A stretch of 8,740 nt of DNA from Aquificaceae bacterium (GCA_027049085.1 JALTVH010000288.1:1-8740), one strand, 5' to 3'. Numbered from the stretch's first letter, positions 1 through 6,715 are shown. Program-made: numbers and translations. Notes: generated by a model from the sequence alone, not told the origin.

Positions 1-9
1 AATCTAAAT

Positions 10-15
10 TATAAT
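10..15 (+). promoter_or_regulatory. -10 box of the nfeD promoter
   Basis: A perfect TATAAT hexamer ends 8 bases before the nfeD ATG. It is embedded in the self-complementary octamer ATTATAAT (8-15), which recurs exactly at 7463-7470. Transcription would normally begin about 6-8 bases past the box, that is around 21-23, leaving little or no 5' leader. The -35 region lies outside the window. Because the octamer is symmetric, it could also fire leftwards, but no gene on that side is visible. Confidence 0.6.
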
Positions 16-23
16 TAGCAGGG

Positions 24-1349
24 ATGCGTCTGATCCTCCTCCTGACCATAATCCTCCTTAACCTCTCCTTTTCTAAGATATTCATCGCCAAGTGGGACGG
101 ACCGATTACGCCCATAACCGCTGACTATATTGAAAGGGCTATCAAGAAGGCAGAAAGGGGAGGCGGGACGCTTTTTATCCTTGAGATCAACACACCGGGC
201 GGGCTTGTGGAATCAATGAGGAAGATTATTCAGAGCTTCAGCAAGACTCACCTGCCGGTGGTTGTTTATGTTTATCCGCCTGGGGGAAGGGCTGCCTCTG
301 CAGGTGCCATCATAACCGTTTCCGCTGATATAGCGGTTATGGCTCCTGGAACCAACATAGGTGCGGCTCATCCTGTGCAGTTTGGTCCTTCACCCTCAAG
401 GGAAGAGAAGGAGAAAGAGGACGGGAAAAAGAAAAAGGCAAAGGACCAGAAGGATGTGATGACCCAGAAGATTCTTCAGGATATGCTCGCCTTTGTAAGA
501 AGCATAGCAAAGGAAAAGGGCAGAAATGTGAAGGTCATTGAGAGGATGGTCAGCGAAAGCCTTGCTCTATCTGCGGATGAGGCTCTCCAGCAGGGCGTGA
601 TAGACCTGATCGCTGTGGACAGGAATGAGCTTCTGAGAAAGATCAATGGCAAAAGGATAAAGAAGTTTGGTCGTGAGATTGAAGTAAAAACGGATGGTCT
701 TGAGGTTGTGACCATAGGGGAAAGCCTCAGGGAACAGATACTCAAGATAATTACCAATCCCACCGTTGCCTACCTCCTGCTGATGATAGGATTTTACGGT
801 ATCTTCTTTGAGCTGTATAACCCGGGAGCGGTTGTGCCAGGCGTTATCGGCGGAATTTCCCTTATACTCGGTCTTTACGGGCTTGCTCTAATATCAATGA
901 ACTGGCTTGGATTCCTCCTGATAATACTCGGGATCCTTATGTTTGTTCTTGAACTAATAACGCCCACCTTCGGTGCCCTTGCGGTTGGGGGGATCATTGC
1001 CCTTGCCCTGGGATCGATATTTCTGATTGACCCTGAATCGCCCTACGGAAACCTTCCCAAGTCCGTGATCTTCACAGTGGTTTTTGCAAGTGCGCTGTTT
1101 TTCTTGATAGCAGGTCGCTTTGGTCTAAAAGCCCAGAGAAAGAGAAAGATGACGGGAGCGGAGGGAATGGTGGGCGAGGTTGGGACCGCAATGACAAACT
1201 TCAAAAAGGGGAAAGGGAAGGTTCTTGTCCACGGAGAGATCTGGAATGCTATAAGCGATGAGGATGTAAAGAAAGGAGATGAGATAAAGGTTGAGTCTGT
1301 TGAAGGTCTTAGGCTCAGGGTCAGGAAGATCGGGGACGGTGCTGGCTGA
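24..1349 (+). CDS. nfeD: NfeD family membrane-bound serine protease (ClpP-class, long form)
   Basis: Predicted membrane-anchored serine protease of the long NfeD class (PH1510-like), whose known members cleave hydrophobic segments of stomatin-type proteins. An N-terminal signal or anchor (residues 1-17) precedes a ClpP/SppA-fold domain (about 18-205). That domain shows the NTPGG oxyanion motif (56-60), likely nucleophile Ser92 in RAASAG, likely base Lys149, and the EALQQGVID helix (186-194). Four to five hydrophobic segments follow (about 246-365), then a C-terminal NfeD OB-fold (about 376-437). Residues 125-143 are a highly charged Lys/Glu insert next to the active-site lysine. The ATG at 24 gives a clean hydrophobic N-terminus; AGGG directly abuts it, too close to be a normal Shine-Dalgarno. 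The usual stomatin partner is not downstream, where a convergent operon ends; upstream is not visible. The family call is firm; the catalytic residues are assigned by recalled alignment. Confidence 0.93.
   Translation: MRLILLLTIILLNLSFSKIFIAKWDGPITPITADYIERAIKKAERGGGTLFILEINTPGGLVESMRKIIQSFSKTHLPVVVYVYPPGGRAASAGAIITVSADIAVMAPGTNIGAAHPVQFGPSPSREEKEKEDGKKKKAKDQKDVMTQKILQDMLAFVRSIAKEKGRNVKVIERMVSESLALSADEALQQGVIDLIAVDRNELLRKINGKRIKKFGREIEVKTDGLEVVTIGESLREQILKIITNPTVAYLLLMIGFYGIFFELYNPGAVVPGVIGGISLILGLYGLALISMNWLGFLLIILGILMFVLELITPTFGALAVGGIIALALGSIFLIDPESPYGNLPKSVIFTVVFASALFFLIAGRFGLKAQRKRKMTGAEGMVGEVGTAMTNFKKGKGKVLVHGEIWNAISDEDVKKGDEIKVESVEGLRLRVRKIGDGAG
1321..1349. other. tail-to-tail coding overlap of nfeD and the FlhB-like gene
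   Basis: The nfeD stop (TGA, 1347-1349) lies beyond the minus-strand stop of the FlhB-like gene (TCA on the plus strand, 1321-1323). The two coding regions therefore share 29 bases in opposite directions. No stem-loop plus T-run is visible on either strand here, so the two transcripts probably overlap at their 3' ends, and each terminator must lie inside the other gene if it exists. Confidence 0.85.
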
Positions 1350-1587
1350 TAAAAACAAGAACCCTTGCAATCGCTTCGTAAAGAACGGGGGGAATCTCTT
1401 CAAAAACCTCAACCCTGAGGAGGGCCTCCGTTAATTCTCTGTCTTCCACGATAGGGACATCGTTCTTGTCCGCAAGCTCTATTATCTTCTGGGCAAGCTC
1501 TCCCTTTCCCTTTGCAACTACCACAGGTGCCTTATCCCTTTTCTCATCGTACCTGAGCGCTACAGCCTTTTTTCTCCTGTCTTCCAT
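1321..1587 (-). CDS. flhX: Free-standing FlhB C-terminal domain protein (FlhX/YlqH type)
   Basis: An 88-residue protein matching only the cytoplasmic C-terminal part of FlhB/YscU, the export-switch protein of flagellar and type III secretion. Recognisable blocks are KKAVALRYDE (6-15), APVVVAKGKG (20-29), the NDVPIVED turn (42-49) and IPPVLYEAIARVL (65-77). The four FlhB membrane helices are absent. So is the NPTH autocleavage motif: the protein begins about where FlhB sequence resumes after that site. This matches FlhX/YlqH proteins; Bacillus YlqH is reported to stand in partly for the FlhB tail. The ATG follows the upstream FliK-like stop by one base (TGAGATG), so translation is probably coupled. 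It is the last gene of the operon and overlaps nfeD tail to tail. The family is clear; the role here (flagellar export or something else) is open. Confidence 0.9.
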   Translation of the reverse strand: MEDRRKKAVALRYDEKRDKAPVVVAKGKGELAQKIIELADKNDVPIVEDRELTEALLRVEVFEEIPPVLYEAIARVLVFISQHRPRSS

Positions 1588-1588
1588 C

Positions 1589-3145
1589 TCATACCCTCAG
1601 ACTCAGCATACCTCCGCCTGTGAACTTCTCCATAAATTCGCTGTCAAAGTCCCTTTCGCCAACGTCCTGTATTTCAAGATTCCTGAGGCTGATCCCGAGA
1701 TCCTCTATGTCTTTCCTGAGTTTCTCTCTCCCGAGCTGGAGGCTGCTCCGGAGCTGTTCAATGTCTGTTCTGATAACCACAGAGATCTGTTCGGGGATAT
1801 CCTTTCTCGGTGCTGTTATAACCACACCAACGTAACCTTCTTCGTAGGAAAGCTTTATGTAAATTACAAATTCTCTATCTTTGGAAAAGCCCGCTATGCC
1901 ACCACCATTGTCAAAGTTAAAGGGTATTAGAAATCTTTTCCCTTCCTGCTGAACTACAAAGGACTGTAATAGAAAGATGTTTTCAAGGCGCTGGAGGTTC
2001 TCCTTCACTTCTCTTGGAAACATCTCGTATGTTCCCCTGAGAGCTGTGAGGTCCTGGGTTTCCTGCCTCACTTCCCTGAACTTGGCAGAGAGATCCCTTA
2101 TATCCTTAGCAGACCACTCTTCCAGCACTCTTCTAACAGCAGTATCCACAAGAGTCCTTAGCTGGGAAAGGATCTCTTCCCTCTTGGGAGGGATATCCTG
2201 CGGGTTCTTAATAGTGATGCCGATGAATCTCATCTTGGTGGTAAACTCGCCGAATCTCCCCTCCTCAAGGTTCCTGACTGCCTCCCTGACAAGATCCAGG
2301 GACCTGGGCTGGGAGTCCATCCCCTGAAGGAAAGAACTGTTTATGCTTAACTTAAATCCTCTCTGGATTAGAAATTCGGAAATGCTCTTGGACAGGGCTT
2401 CAAAGAAGGTTCTTACCGACTGGGACATCCCTTCAAGGGTCGATCTGTTGCGAGCTACCATTTCATCAATCTCAGCGTAAAATTTGCTTAGAGCTGTAAA
2501 GAACTCAAGTCGCCTGTTCTCACTAACAAGCTGACCGATTTGCTGAACCCTTTCCTTTAATGAGAGCGGTATCTTTGCGCTGCTGATCAGTTCCCAGAGA
2601 GGCTTTGGGTCAACTGACCTGAGGCTTGAGAGGATGTTAAATTTCAAATCTGCGGTGAGCTTTTCTCTTGGGATCTCTCCCTTTAAAAAGGACCAGACCT
2701 TTTTTTCATAGACTATGCCGGAGTTCTCAAGACTTTCCTGAAGCACTGCGTTATTGAGCTGTTGGTAACCTGTAACTGGCGGTTTTATGATCAACTCCTT
2801 GATGGGGCTTGAAGAGGAAACCGACCTTTCAACTCTGAGAACAAGGGGATCCTTTGATTCCAGTATCATTGAGAGCTCATCTCCCTTTTTTATTGGAATC
2901 GTCAGCCTGTTTTCTGCGGTAATCTCATAACCGTTGTCAAGCATTATCTTTACCTGTGCTGGGCCCACATCAAGAACCATTCCCCTCATCCTTCCGCCCA
3001 CATCTCCGAAGGAAGATAAAAGAGCTTCCGAGATGCTTGAGAGGACCTTTATCTGAAAGGTCCTTGCGGTTGAGTAGGCTTCCTGTGCCCTGTTTCTGAG
3101 GATCTGGCTGTCAAGAAAAACGCCCTCAATTCGCCTTCCTTCCAT
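1589..3145 (-). CDS. FliK-like protein (YlqG-type partner of the FlhB-like gene)
   Basis: A 518-residue soluble protein with no signal peptide or membrane segment. Residues 52-108 look like a small beta domain (GMVLDVGPAQVKIML then KKGDELSMIL). Residues 130-390 are mostly helical and charged. Residues 400-495 resemble the FliK C-terminal (Flg_hook) fold: IPFNFDNG (407-414), a pair of beta strands around 424-444, an IRTDIEQLRSSL helix (458-469) and a closing helix before LEIQDVG. In flagella, FliK measures the hook and flips FlhB to filament export. Direct adjacency to an FlhB-tail protein supports this assignment, as does the same pairing in Bacillus ylqG-ylqH (recalled). The kinase stop lies 5 bases upstream; no good Shine-Dalgarno is visible before the ATG. 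The FliK resemblance is by pattern only and is weaker than the neighbour's FlhB match. Confidence 0.7.
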   Translation of the reverse strand: MEGRRIEGVFLDSQILRNRAQEAYSTARTFQIKVLSSISEALLSSFGDVGGRMRGMVLDVGPAQVKIMLDNGYEITAENRLTIPIKKGDELSMILESKDPLVLRVERSVSSSSPIKELIIKPPVTGYQQLNNAVLQESLENSGIVYEKKVWSFLKGEIPREKLTADLKFNILSSLRSVDPKPLWELISSAKIPLSLKERVQQIGQLVSENRRLEFFTALSKFYAEIDEMVARNRSTLEGMSQSVRTFFEALSKSISEFLIQRGFKLSINSSFLQGMDSQPRSLDLVREAVRNLEEGRFGEFTTKMRFIGITIKNPQDIPPKREEILSQLRTLVDTAVRRVLEEWSAKDIRDLSAKFREVRQETQDLTALRGTYEMFPREVKENLQRLENIFLLQSFVVQQEGKRFLIPFNFDNGGGIAGFSKDREFVIYIKLSYEEGYVGVVITAPRKDIPEQISVVIRTDIEQLRSSLQLGREKLRKDIEDLGISLRNLEIQDVGERDFDSEFMEKFTGGGMLSLRV

Positions 3146-3150
3146 TGATA

Positions 3151-4020
3151 TTAACTATCGGCAATCCTCTGTTTTATCAAAGCGAGGGCTCCCCGTGCGC
3201 CTGCAAACTCTCCAGCCTTTGAGAAGCTGATCCTGACAGCAGACCCGGGGAGGTCCTGGGCAACTTTCTTTACTCTTTCCTCAATGTCTCCTATCAGATC
3301 CCCCATTCCCTCAATAACTCCCCCTCCAAGGACGATCCTGTCAGGGTTCAGGATGTGAACGAGGTTCATAAGTCCGACAGTTAGATACTTTTTGAATTCT
3401 TCCACCGCCCGAAGGGCGGTCTCTTCACCCCTCTTGGCCCTTTCAATAATCTCATAATCCCTTGTGTTTTCCCCTCCGAGGGTTGTGTACATCTTCACAA
3501 GACCGTAAGAAGAGCAGTAAGCCTCCCAGCAACCCATTCTCCCGCAGTTGCATTGCCAGCCATTGACCACTATCGTGTGGTGACCTATTTCCATGGCAGT
3601 TCCCGAGACGCCATCATAGGGAGCACCGCCGATTACAAGCCCACCGCCGAGGCCCGTCCCCACCGCAACAAATGTAAGCACCCTGGCATCCCTGTGATCG
3701 TGGTACCATTCCCCGAAGGCGCCGACCGTTACATCGTTCCCGATCACGCACTCTACACCGTGCGTGGCACAGAGCTCCCTTATATTGACGCCATTGAGCA
3801 CCTGAATGTTGGGCGAATAGGCAACCACGCCCTCTTTGGAGGTGAAGCCCGCAACAGCGATCCCTACACCTTTGGGCGAACCTTCTAAGATAACCTCGGC
3901 AAGTCTCTCAAGGTACCTTTCCTTATCCTCCTTGAGTTCGCCAAGGGGATACTTCTGCTTTCTTCCATCCTCCCACAGAACCTTGACAAAGGTTCCCCCG
4001 ATGTCAATACCTTTGAGCAT
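3151..4020 (-). CDS. ROK family sugar kinase (probable glucokinase)
   Basis: An ATP-dependent sugar kinase of the ROK family, probably making a hexose 6-phosphate in the cytoplasm. Visible are the N-terminal phosphate motif GIDIGGTFVKV (4-14), catalytic-base Asp96 in GNDV, the GTGLGGG glycine loop (121-127), and the sugar/zinc block with EIGHH (144-148) and CNCGRMGCWE (157-166; Cys157, Cys159, Cys164 and His147 as likely zinc ligands). A second nucleotide motif, GGGVIEG, lies at 232-238. At 289 residues it is normal for a ROK kinase and lacks the DNA-binding N-terminus of ROK repressors. The ATG follows the corA stop by one base (TGAGATG). Glucose is the usual substrate in such genomes, but ROK sequence alone does not separate glucose from mannose, fructose or N-acetyl sugars, so no gene symbol is given. 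Confidence 0.92.
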   Translation of the reverse strand: MLKGIDIGGTFVKVLWEDGRKQKYPLGELKEDKERYLERLAEVILEGSPKGVGIAVAGFTSKEGVVAYSPNIQVLNGVNIRELCATHGVECVIGNDVTVGAFGEWYHDHRDARVLTFVAVGTGLGGGLVIGGAPYDGVSGTAMEIGHHTIVVNGWQCNCGRMGCWEAYCSSYGLVKMYTTLGGENTRDYEIIERAKRGEETALRAVEEFKKYLTVGLMNLVHILNPDRIVLGGGVIEGMGDLIGDIEERVKKVAQDLPGSAVRISFSKAGEFAGARGALALIKQRIADS

Positions 4021-4021
4021 C

Positions 4022-4963
4022 TCAGAGCCAGCCCTTTTTCCTGACCCATAGGAGTAGGGCGATCGTTACGCTGAACATAAGGAACAGGGAAAAGGGGTAT
4101 CCGTACTTCCACTCAAACTCAGGCATGTGCTTGAAGTTCATTCCGTATATGCTTGCAATAAGTGTCGCTGGCAGGAAGATAGCGGCAAGAACGGTGAATA
4201 CCTTGACCGCCTCGTTCTGGCGAATTGTTATAAGGCCGAGCAGTGAGTTCTGGATGCTGTCAATCTTTTCCATGTAAAAGGAGGTGTAGTCTAAGAGGGT
4301 TGAGAGGTCATCAAAGAGGATCCTTATCTCCCTCTTGGTCTGGGCGTTGATAAGGGGACTTTTGAGGAATCTTGAGAGGATCCTTGTCTTTTCATTAATT
4401 GACTCCCTCAGAGTAATGTTGAGTTCATCGTAATAGGCGATGTCCTTTATCAGCTCTTCAGATTGCTCCACAAATATCTGCTTCCAGATGTTTCTGATTC
4501 TCTTTCCGAGAATCTCAAGCCTGTCACCTATTCGGTCAACCTCTATGCTCAGGATCTCTGCAAAGAGGGACTCGGAAAACCTTATGAAAGAGCGCCTTGC
4601 TTTTAGCCTGCTGAGGAATATCATCAGGGAAGGGATCTCGCGGTAATGGAGAGTAACAAAATACCTCTCTTTAATAAAAAAGAAGACGGGCTCTGCGAGG
4701 ATCTCATCCTTGTGCTGGATTATGAAACTCATGTTTATGCTTATTGAGTTTCCTGCTTCGTTGTACTTGGAACTTATTTCAATGTCTCCCAGGACCTGTT
4801 TGGAAGGCATTTCAAAATTTACTGAGTTATTTAGCCACTCTATTTCCTCTTCTGTCGGATCAAGAACGTCAATCCAGAGGATCCCCTCTCTCCTTGCTGA
4901 CTCAAATTCTTCAAGCTCCCTCTCTGTTATCTCCTTTCCCGAAATTGTGTAAAGTTTGATCAC
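4022..4963 (-). CDS. corA: CorA family magnesium/divalent cation channel
   Basis: Inner-membrane Mg2+ (possibly Co2+/Ni2+) channel, working as a homopentamer. A large cytoplasmic alpha/beta and helical funnel (1-245) is followed by TM1 (about 253-272), the diagnostic pore-loop YGMN (273-276), the acidic periplasmic loop (MPEFEW) and TM2 (about 290-307). A basic tail (RKKGWL) closes it. The 313-residue length is typical. The start is GTG (4961-4963): an in-frame TAA lies two codons upstream and the protein then begins (M)IKLYTISG. No strong Shine-Dalgarno is visible, and the mltG stop is 9 bases upstream, so it is probably read with the operon. The family is certain from GMN and the topology; ion preference is not readable here. 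Confidence 0.96.
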   Translation of the reverse strand: MIKLYTISGKEITERELEEFESARREGILWIDVLDPTEEEIEWLNNSVNFEMPSKQVLGDIEISSKYNEAGNSISINMSFIIQHKDEILAEPVFFFIKERYFVTLHYREIPSLMIFLSRLKARRSFIRFSESLFAEILSIEVDRIGDRLEILGKRIRNIWKQIFVEQSEELIKDIAYYDELNITLRESINEKTRILSRFLKSPLINAQTKREIRILFDDLSTLLDYTSFYMEKIDSIQNSLLGLITIRQNEAVKVFTVLAAIFLPATLIASIYGMNFKHMPEFEWKYGYPFSLFLMFSVTIALLLWVRKKGWL

Positions 4964-4972
4964 AACTTAATT

Positions 4973-5947
4973 TTACCGCTTTCTCTTCAGCCGTGCCACG
5001 TTGCGAAGATGCTGGTCGTAGGTTGTGCTGAAGAGGTGCCTCTTCCTCTGGGGATCTACCACGAAGTAGAGGTACCTGACCTTAGCTGGCTCAAGGGCAG
5101 CCTTTAAAGATTCAAGACCGGGGTTTCCGATGGGTGTTGGAGGAAGGCCGAAGTAAACGTAAGTGTTGAAGGGGTCGTCAAAGTCCATGTCTTCCTTTCT
5201 GAGTCTGCCCTTCCACAGTCCGTTCCTCTTAAGAGCATATATGACCGTTGGATCGATCTGGAGCCTCATACGCCTCTTGAGTCTGTTGTATATGACCGCA
5301 GCAATAAGGGGCTTTTCGTAGTCAAGATAGGTTTCCTTCTCTATCATTGATGCAATGATCACCCACTCCTCAATACTCATTCCTTTTTCAATAACCTTGG
5401 GCCTCAGGTCAACAGTCTTTTCAAGGAAGTTCCTGTACATGGTGTCTATAACCTTGAGGGGGTGGGTATTTTTGGAAAAGAGATAGGTGTCAGGAAAGAG
5501 GAAGCCTTCCATAGTCGGGGAGTTTATGCCGTAGCTTTTGGCGGTTTCCTCTGAGAGAGCGTAGCGCAGGAAGTCCTCTCGTGAACAGACCTTCTCCCTT
5601 TCAAGGATCTCTGCGATGTCGTAGAGGTCACTTCCTTCAGTCACCACTATACGGTGGAGTTTGTGTATGCCCTTTGAGAGCTTCTCATAAACGTCAAAGG
5701 GCGAGACGTAGCCGTCAAACTCGTACTCTCCTGCCTCAAGCTTGCTTTTCACAAGGGTGTGGATTATAAAGAAAGAAAGCCTGCTCCTCAGGAGGCCTTC
5801 CTCATACAGCATGTCAATGATCTTCAGGGTGGGTGTTCCGTAAGGGATCTCTATGGTTCTGCTCTTAACATAAACAGGGAGAAAGGCATAGGAAAGGTAA
5901 AGGAGGAGGGCAAGAAGTATAACCAGAAGGATGACCGCCTTTCTCAT
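4973..5947 (-). CDS. mltG: Endolytic peptidoglycan transglycosylase MltG (YceG-like)
   Basis: Membrane-anchored lytic transglycosylase that cuts nascent glycan strands, probably ending their synthesis. One N-terminal anchor (residues 4-22) precedes a small LysM-like region (about 30-110) and the YceG catalytic domain. Motifs seen are EGFLFPDTY (147-155), IASMIEKET (198-206) with likely catalytic Glu203, YNRLKRRMRLQIDPTVIYAL (220-239) and FGLPPTPIGNPG (266-277). At 324 residues it is full length. The ATG overlaps the ruvX stop as ATGA, a 4-base overlap favouring coupled translation. The mltG-ruvX pairing recurs in many bacteria, so the junction supports both calls. Nothing is missing or frameshifted. 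Confidence 0.96.
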   Translation of the reverse strand: MRKAVILLVILLALLLYLSYAFLPVYVKSRTIEIPYGTPTLKIIDMLYEEGLLRSRLSFFIIHTLVKSKLEAGEYEFDGYVSPFDVYEKLSKGIHKLHRIVVTEGSDLYDIAEILEREKVCSREDFLRYALSEETAKSYGINSPTMEGFLFPDTYLFSKNTHPLKVIDTMYRNFLEKTVDLRPKVIEKGMSIEEWVIIASMIEKETYLDYEKPLIAAVIYNRLKRRMRLQIDPTVIYALKRNGLWKGRLRKEDMDFDDPFNTYVYFGLPPTPIGNPGLESLKAALEPAKVRYLYFVVDPQRKRHLFSTTYDQHLRNVARLKRKR

Positions 5948-6342
5948 AGGTTCTCAAGATATTCCTCAAGGATGATCTGGGCAGAGATAGCGTCAATGAT
6001 CTCTTTTTGTTTATCTGGTGATAGGTGAGAGATCCTCTCCTTTGCTGAAAGAGTAGTGTACCGTTCATCCCACAGCTCCACATCAACTCCCTCAAGCCTT
6101 TCCCTGAGAATCTCAACAAAGTCTCTTACGATCCTTGCCCTCTGACCTTCTTTGCCCGAAGGCGTAAGGGGGAGGCCGACCACTACGAGTCTAATTCCCC
6201 CTTCCCTCACTATCCTCTCTATTTCTTCAAAGGCATGATCACCAGAGGAGATTACACCTTTGGGGACTGCTACTTTGAGGGTAGAATCCCCTACTGCTAA
6301 ACCGATCCTCTTCTCACCGAAATCAATGGAAAGGATCTTCAA
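5944..6342 (-). CDS. ruvX: RuvX/YqgF Holliday junction resolvase-like nuclease (pre-16S rRNA processing)
   Basis: RNase H-fold nuclease of the YqgF/RuvX family, known as a putative Holliday junction resolvase and as a factor in maturing the 16S rRNA 5' end. Acidic active-site positions are visible: Asp7 in DFGEKRIG, the WDERYTT motif (91-97, with Glu93) and Asp117 in DAISAQIILE. The GLPLTPSGKEG turn at 56-66 is also typical. At 132 residues it is standard. The start is TTG (6340-6342), giving (M)KILSIDFG; no other usual start exists before the in-frame TGA eight codons upstream. An AAGGAGG (6358-6364) lies 15 bases away, further than usual. It sits 7 bases after the DUF2892 stop and overlaps mltG by 4. 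Confidence 0.95.
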   Translation of the reverse strand: MKILSIDFGEKRIGLAVGDSTLKVAVPKGVISSGDHAFEEIERIVREGGIRLVVVGLPLTPSGKEGQRARIVRDFVEILRERLEGVDVELWDERYTTLSAKERISHLSPDKQKEIIDAISAQIILEEYLENL

Positions 6343-6349
6343 GGGATGT

Positions 6350-6547
6350 TCAGGTTGCCTCCTTCATGGTTTTTAACCCAACGATCTTATAGATCGGGCA
6401 GAATCCGACAGCAGAGGTAATTACAAAGATAATCCCTAAGATCCCGAGTATCCACCATGCTCCCCCGTTGGTGTAAGCAAGATATAGAAAGATTATAGCC
6501 AGCGCTACCCTGACCGCCCTGTCCCAAACAGCCATGTTTTTCTCCAT
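6350..6547 (-). CDS. DUF2892 small membrane protein (YgaP transmembrane-like)
   Basis: A 65-residue membrane protein with two hydrophobic helices (about 12-25 and 31-47). It has the family's N-terminal WDR pattern (8-10) and the closing GFCPIYKIVGLKT block (48-60) containing Cys50. This matches the DUF2892 domain, found alone or fused to rhodanese domains as in E. coli YgaP. Its biochemical role is unknown; the conserved cysteine and the rhodanese link hint at sulfur chemistry, but that is inference. The ATG at 6547 has a strong Shine-Dalgarno 7-8 bases upstream; a second in-frame ATG four codons in is less well placed. It is first in the seven-gene minus-strand operon. Confidence 0.88.
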   Translation of the reverse strand: MEKNMAVWDRAVRVALAIIFLYLAYTNGGAWWILGILGIIFVITSAVGFCPIYKIVGLKTMKEAT

Positions 6548-6554
6548 TTTCTAT

Positions 6555-6561
6555 CCCTCCT
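6555..6561 (-). promoter_or_regulatory. strong ribosome binding site of the DUF2892 gene
   Basis: AGGAGGG on the minus strand, 7 bases before the ATG at 6547. This is the best-placed Shine-Dalgarno in the operon, and it picks ATG 6547 over the in-frame ATG at 6535. Confidence 0.8.
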
Positions 6562-6578
6562 GTTGTCTTGATATTTTA

Positions 6579-6584
6579 ATTATA
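6579..6584 (-). promoter_or_regulatory. -10 box of the seven-gene operon
   Basis: TATAAT on the minus strand in the 57-base gap between tRNA-Ser and the DUF2892 gene. The predicted start near 6572 leaves a leader of about 25 bases that holds the AGGAGGG site. No good -35 is seen: the expected position falls on the tRNA 3' end/CCA. The box lies 20 bases past the tRNA, with no terminator hairpin between, so read-through from the tRNA is an alternative or added source of transcription. Confidence 0.5.
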
Positions 6585-6604
6585 ACCCTTGGGGATGATT
6601 TTTC

Positions 6605-6696
6605 TGGCGGAAGGGGAGGGATTCGAACCCTCGGTGCCCCAAAAGGGACACACGGCGTTTCCAGCGCCGCGCCTTCGTCCGCTCGGCCACCCTTCC
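6605..6696 (-). tRNA. trnS-GGA: tRNA-Ser (anticodon GGA), CCA encoded
   Basis: A 92-base class II tRNA reading UCC/UCU serine codons. On the minus strand the acceptor GGAAGGG (6690-6696) pairs with CCCTTCC (6609-6615), followed by discriminator G (6608), as expected for serine, and a gene-encoded CCA (6605-6607). The D stem is GCC/GGC. The anticodon stem CGGCG/CGCCG holds loop CTGGAAA with GGA at 6660-6662. The long variable arm has a seven-pair stem (GTGTCCC with GGGGCAC, one G-T pair) closed by TTTT. The T arm is GAGGG-TTCGAAT-CCCTC. All arms are intact. It lies 35 bases after the exonuclease gene and 57 before the DUF2892 gene, same strand. Confidence 0.98.
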
Positions 6697-6709
6697 TACT
6701 GGTTGAAAT

Positions 6710-6715
6710 ATTTTA
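6710..6715 (-). promoter_or_regulatory. possible -10 box for tRNA-Ser
   Basis: TAAAAT on the minus strand, 13 bases before the tRNA 5' base, in the A/T-rich 35-base gap after the exonuclease stop. The spacing would give a short 5' leader for RNase P to remove. There is no convincing -35 hexamer, so co-transcription with the exonuclease is equally possible. Confidence 0.25.

Noticed and set aside
1466..1930. 154-codon plus-strand open frame
   Set aside because: It is antisense to the FlhB-like and FliK-like genes, both of which have recognisable conserved motifs and tight operon spacing.
6358..6364. AAGGAGG as the ruvX ribosome site
   Set aside because: It encodes Lys-Glu-Ala at the end of the DUF2892 protein and lies 15 bases from the TTG, beyond normal spacing; it may help but cannot be called.
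6586..6596. CCCC/GGG inverted repeat after the tRNA as a terminator
   Set aside because: The stem is about four pairs with almost no loop and is followed by the -10 box and not by a T-run.
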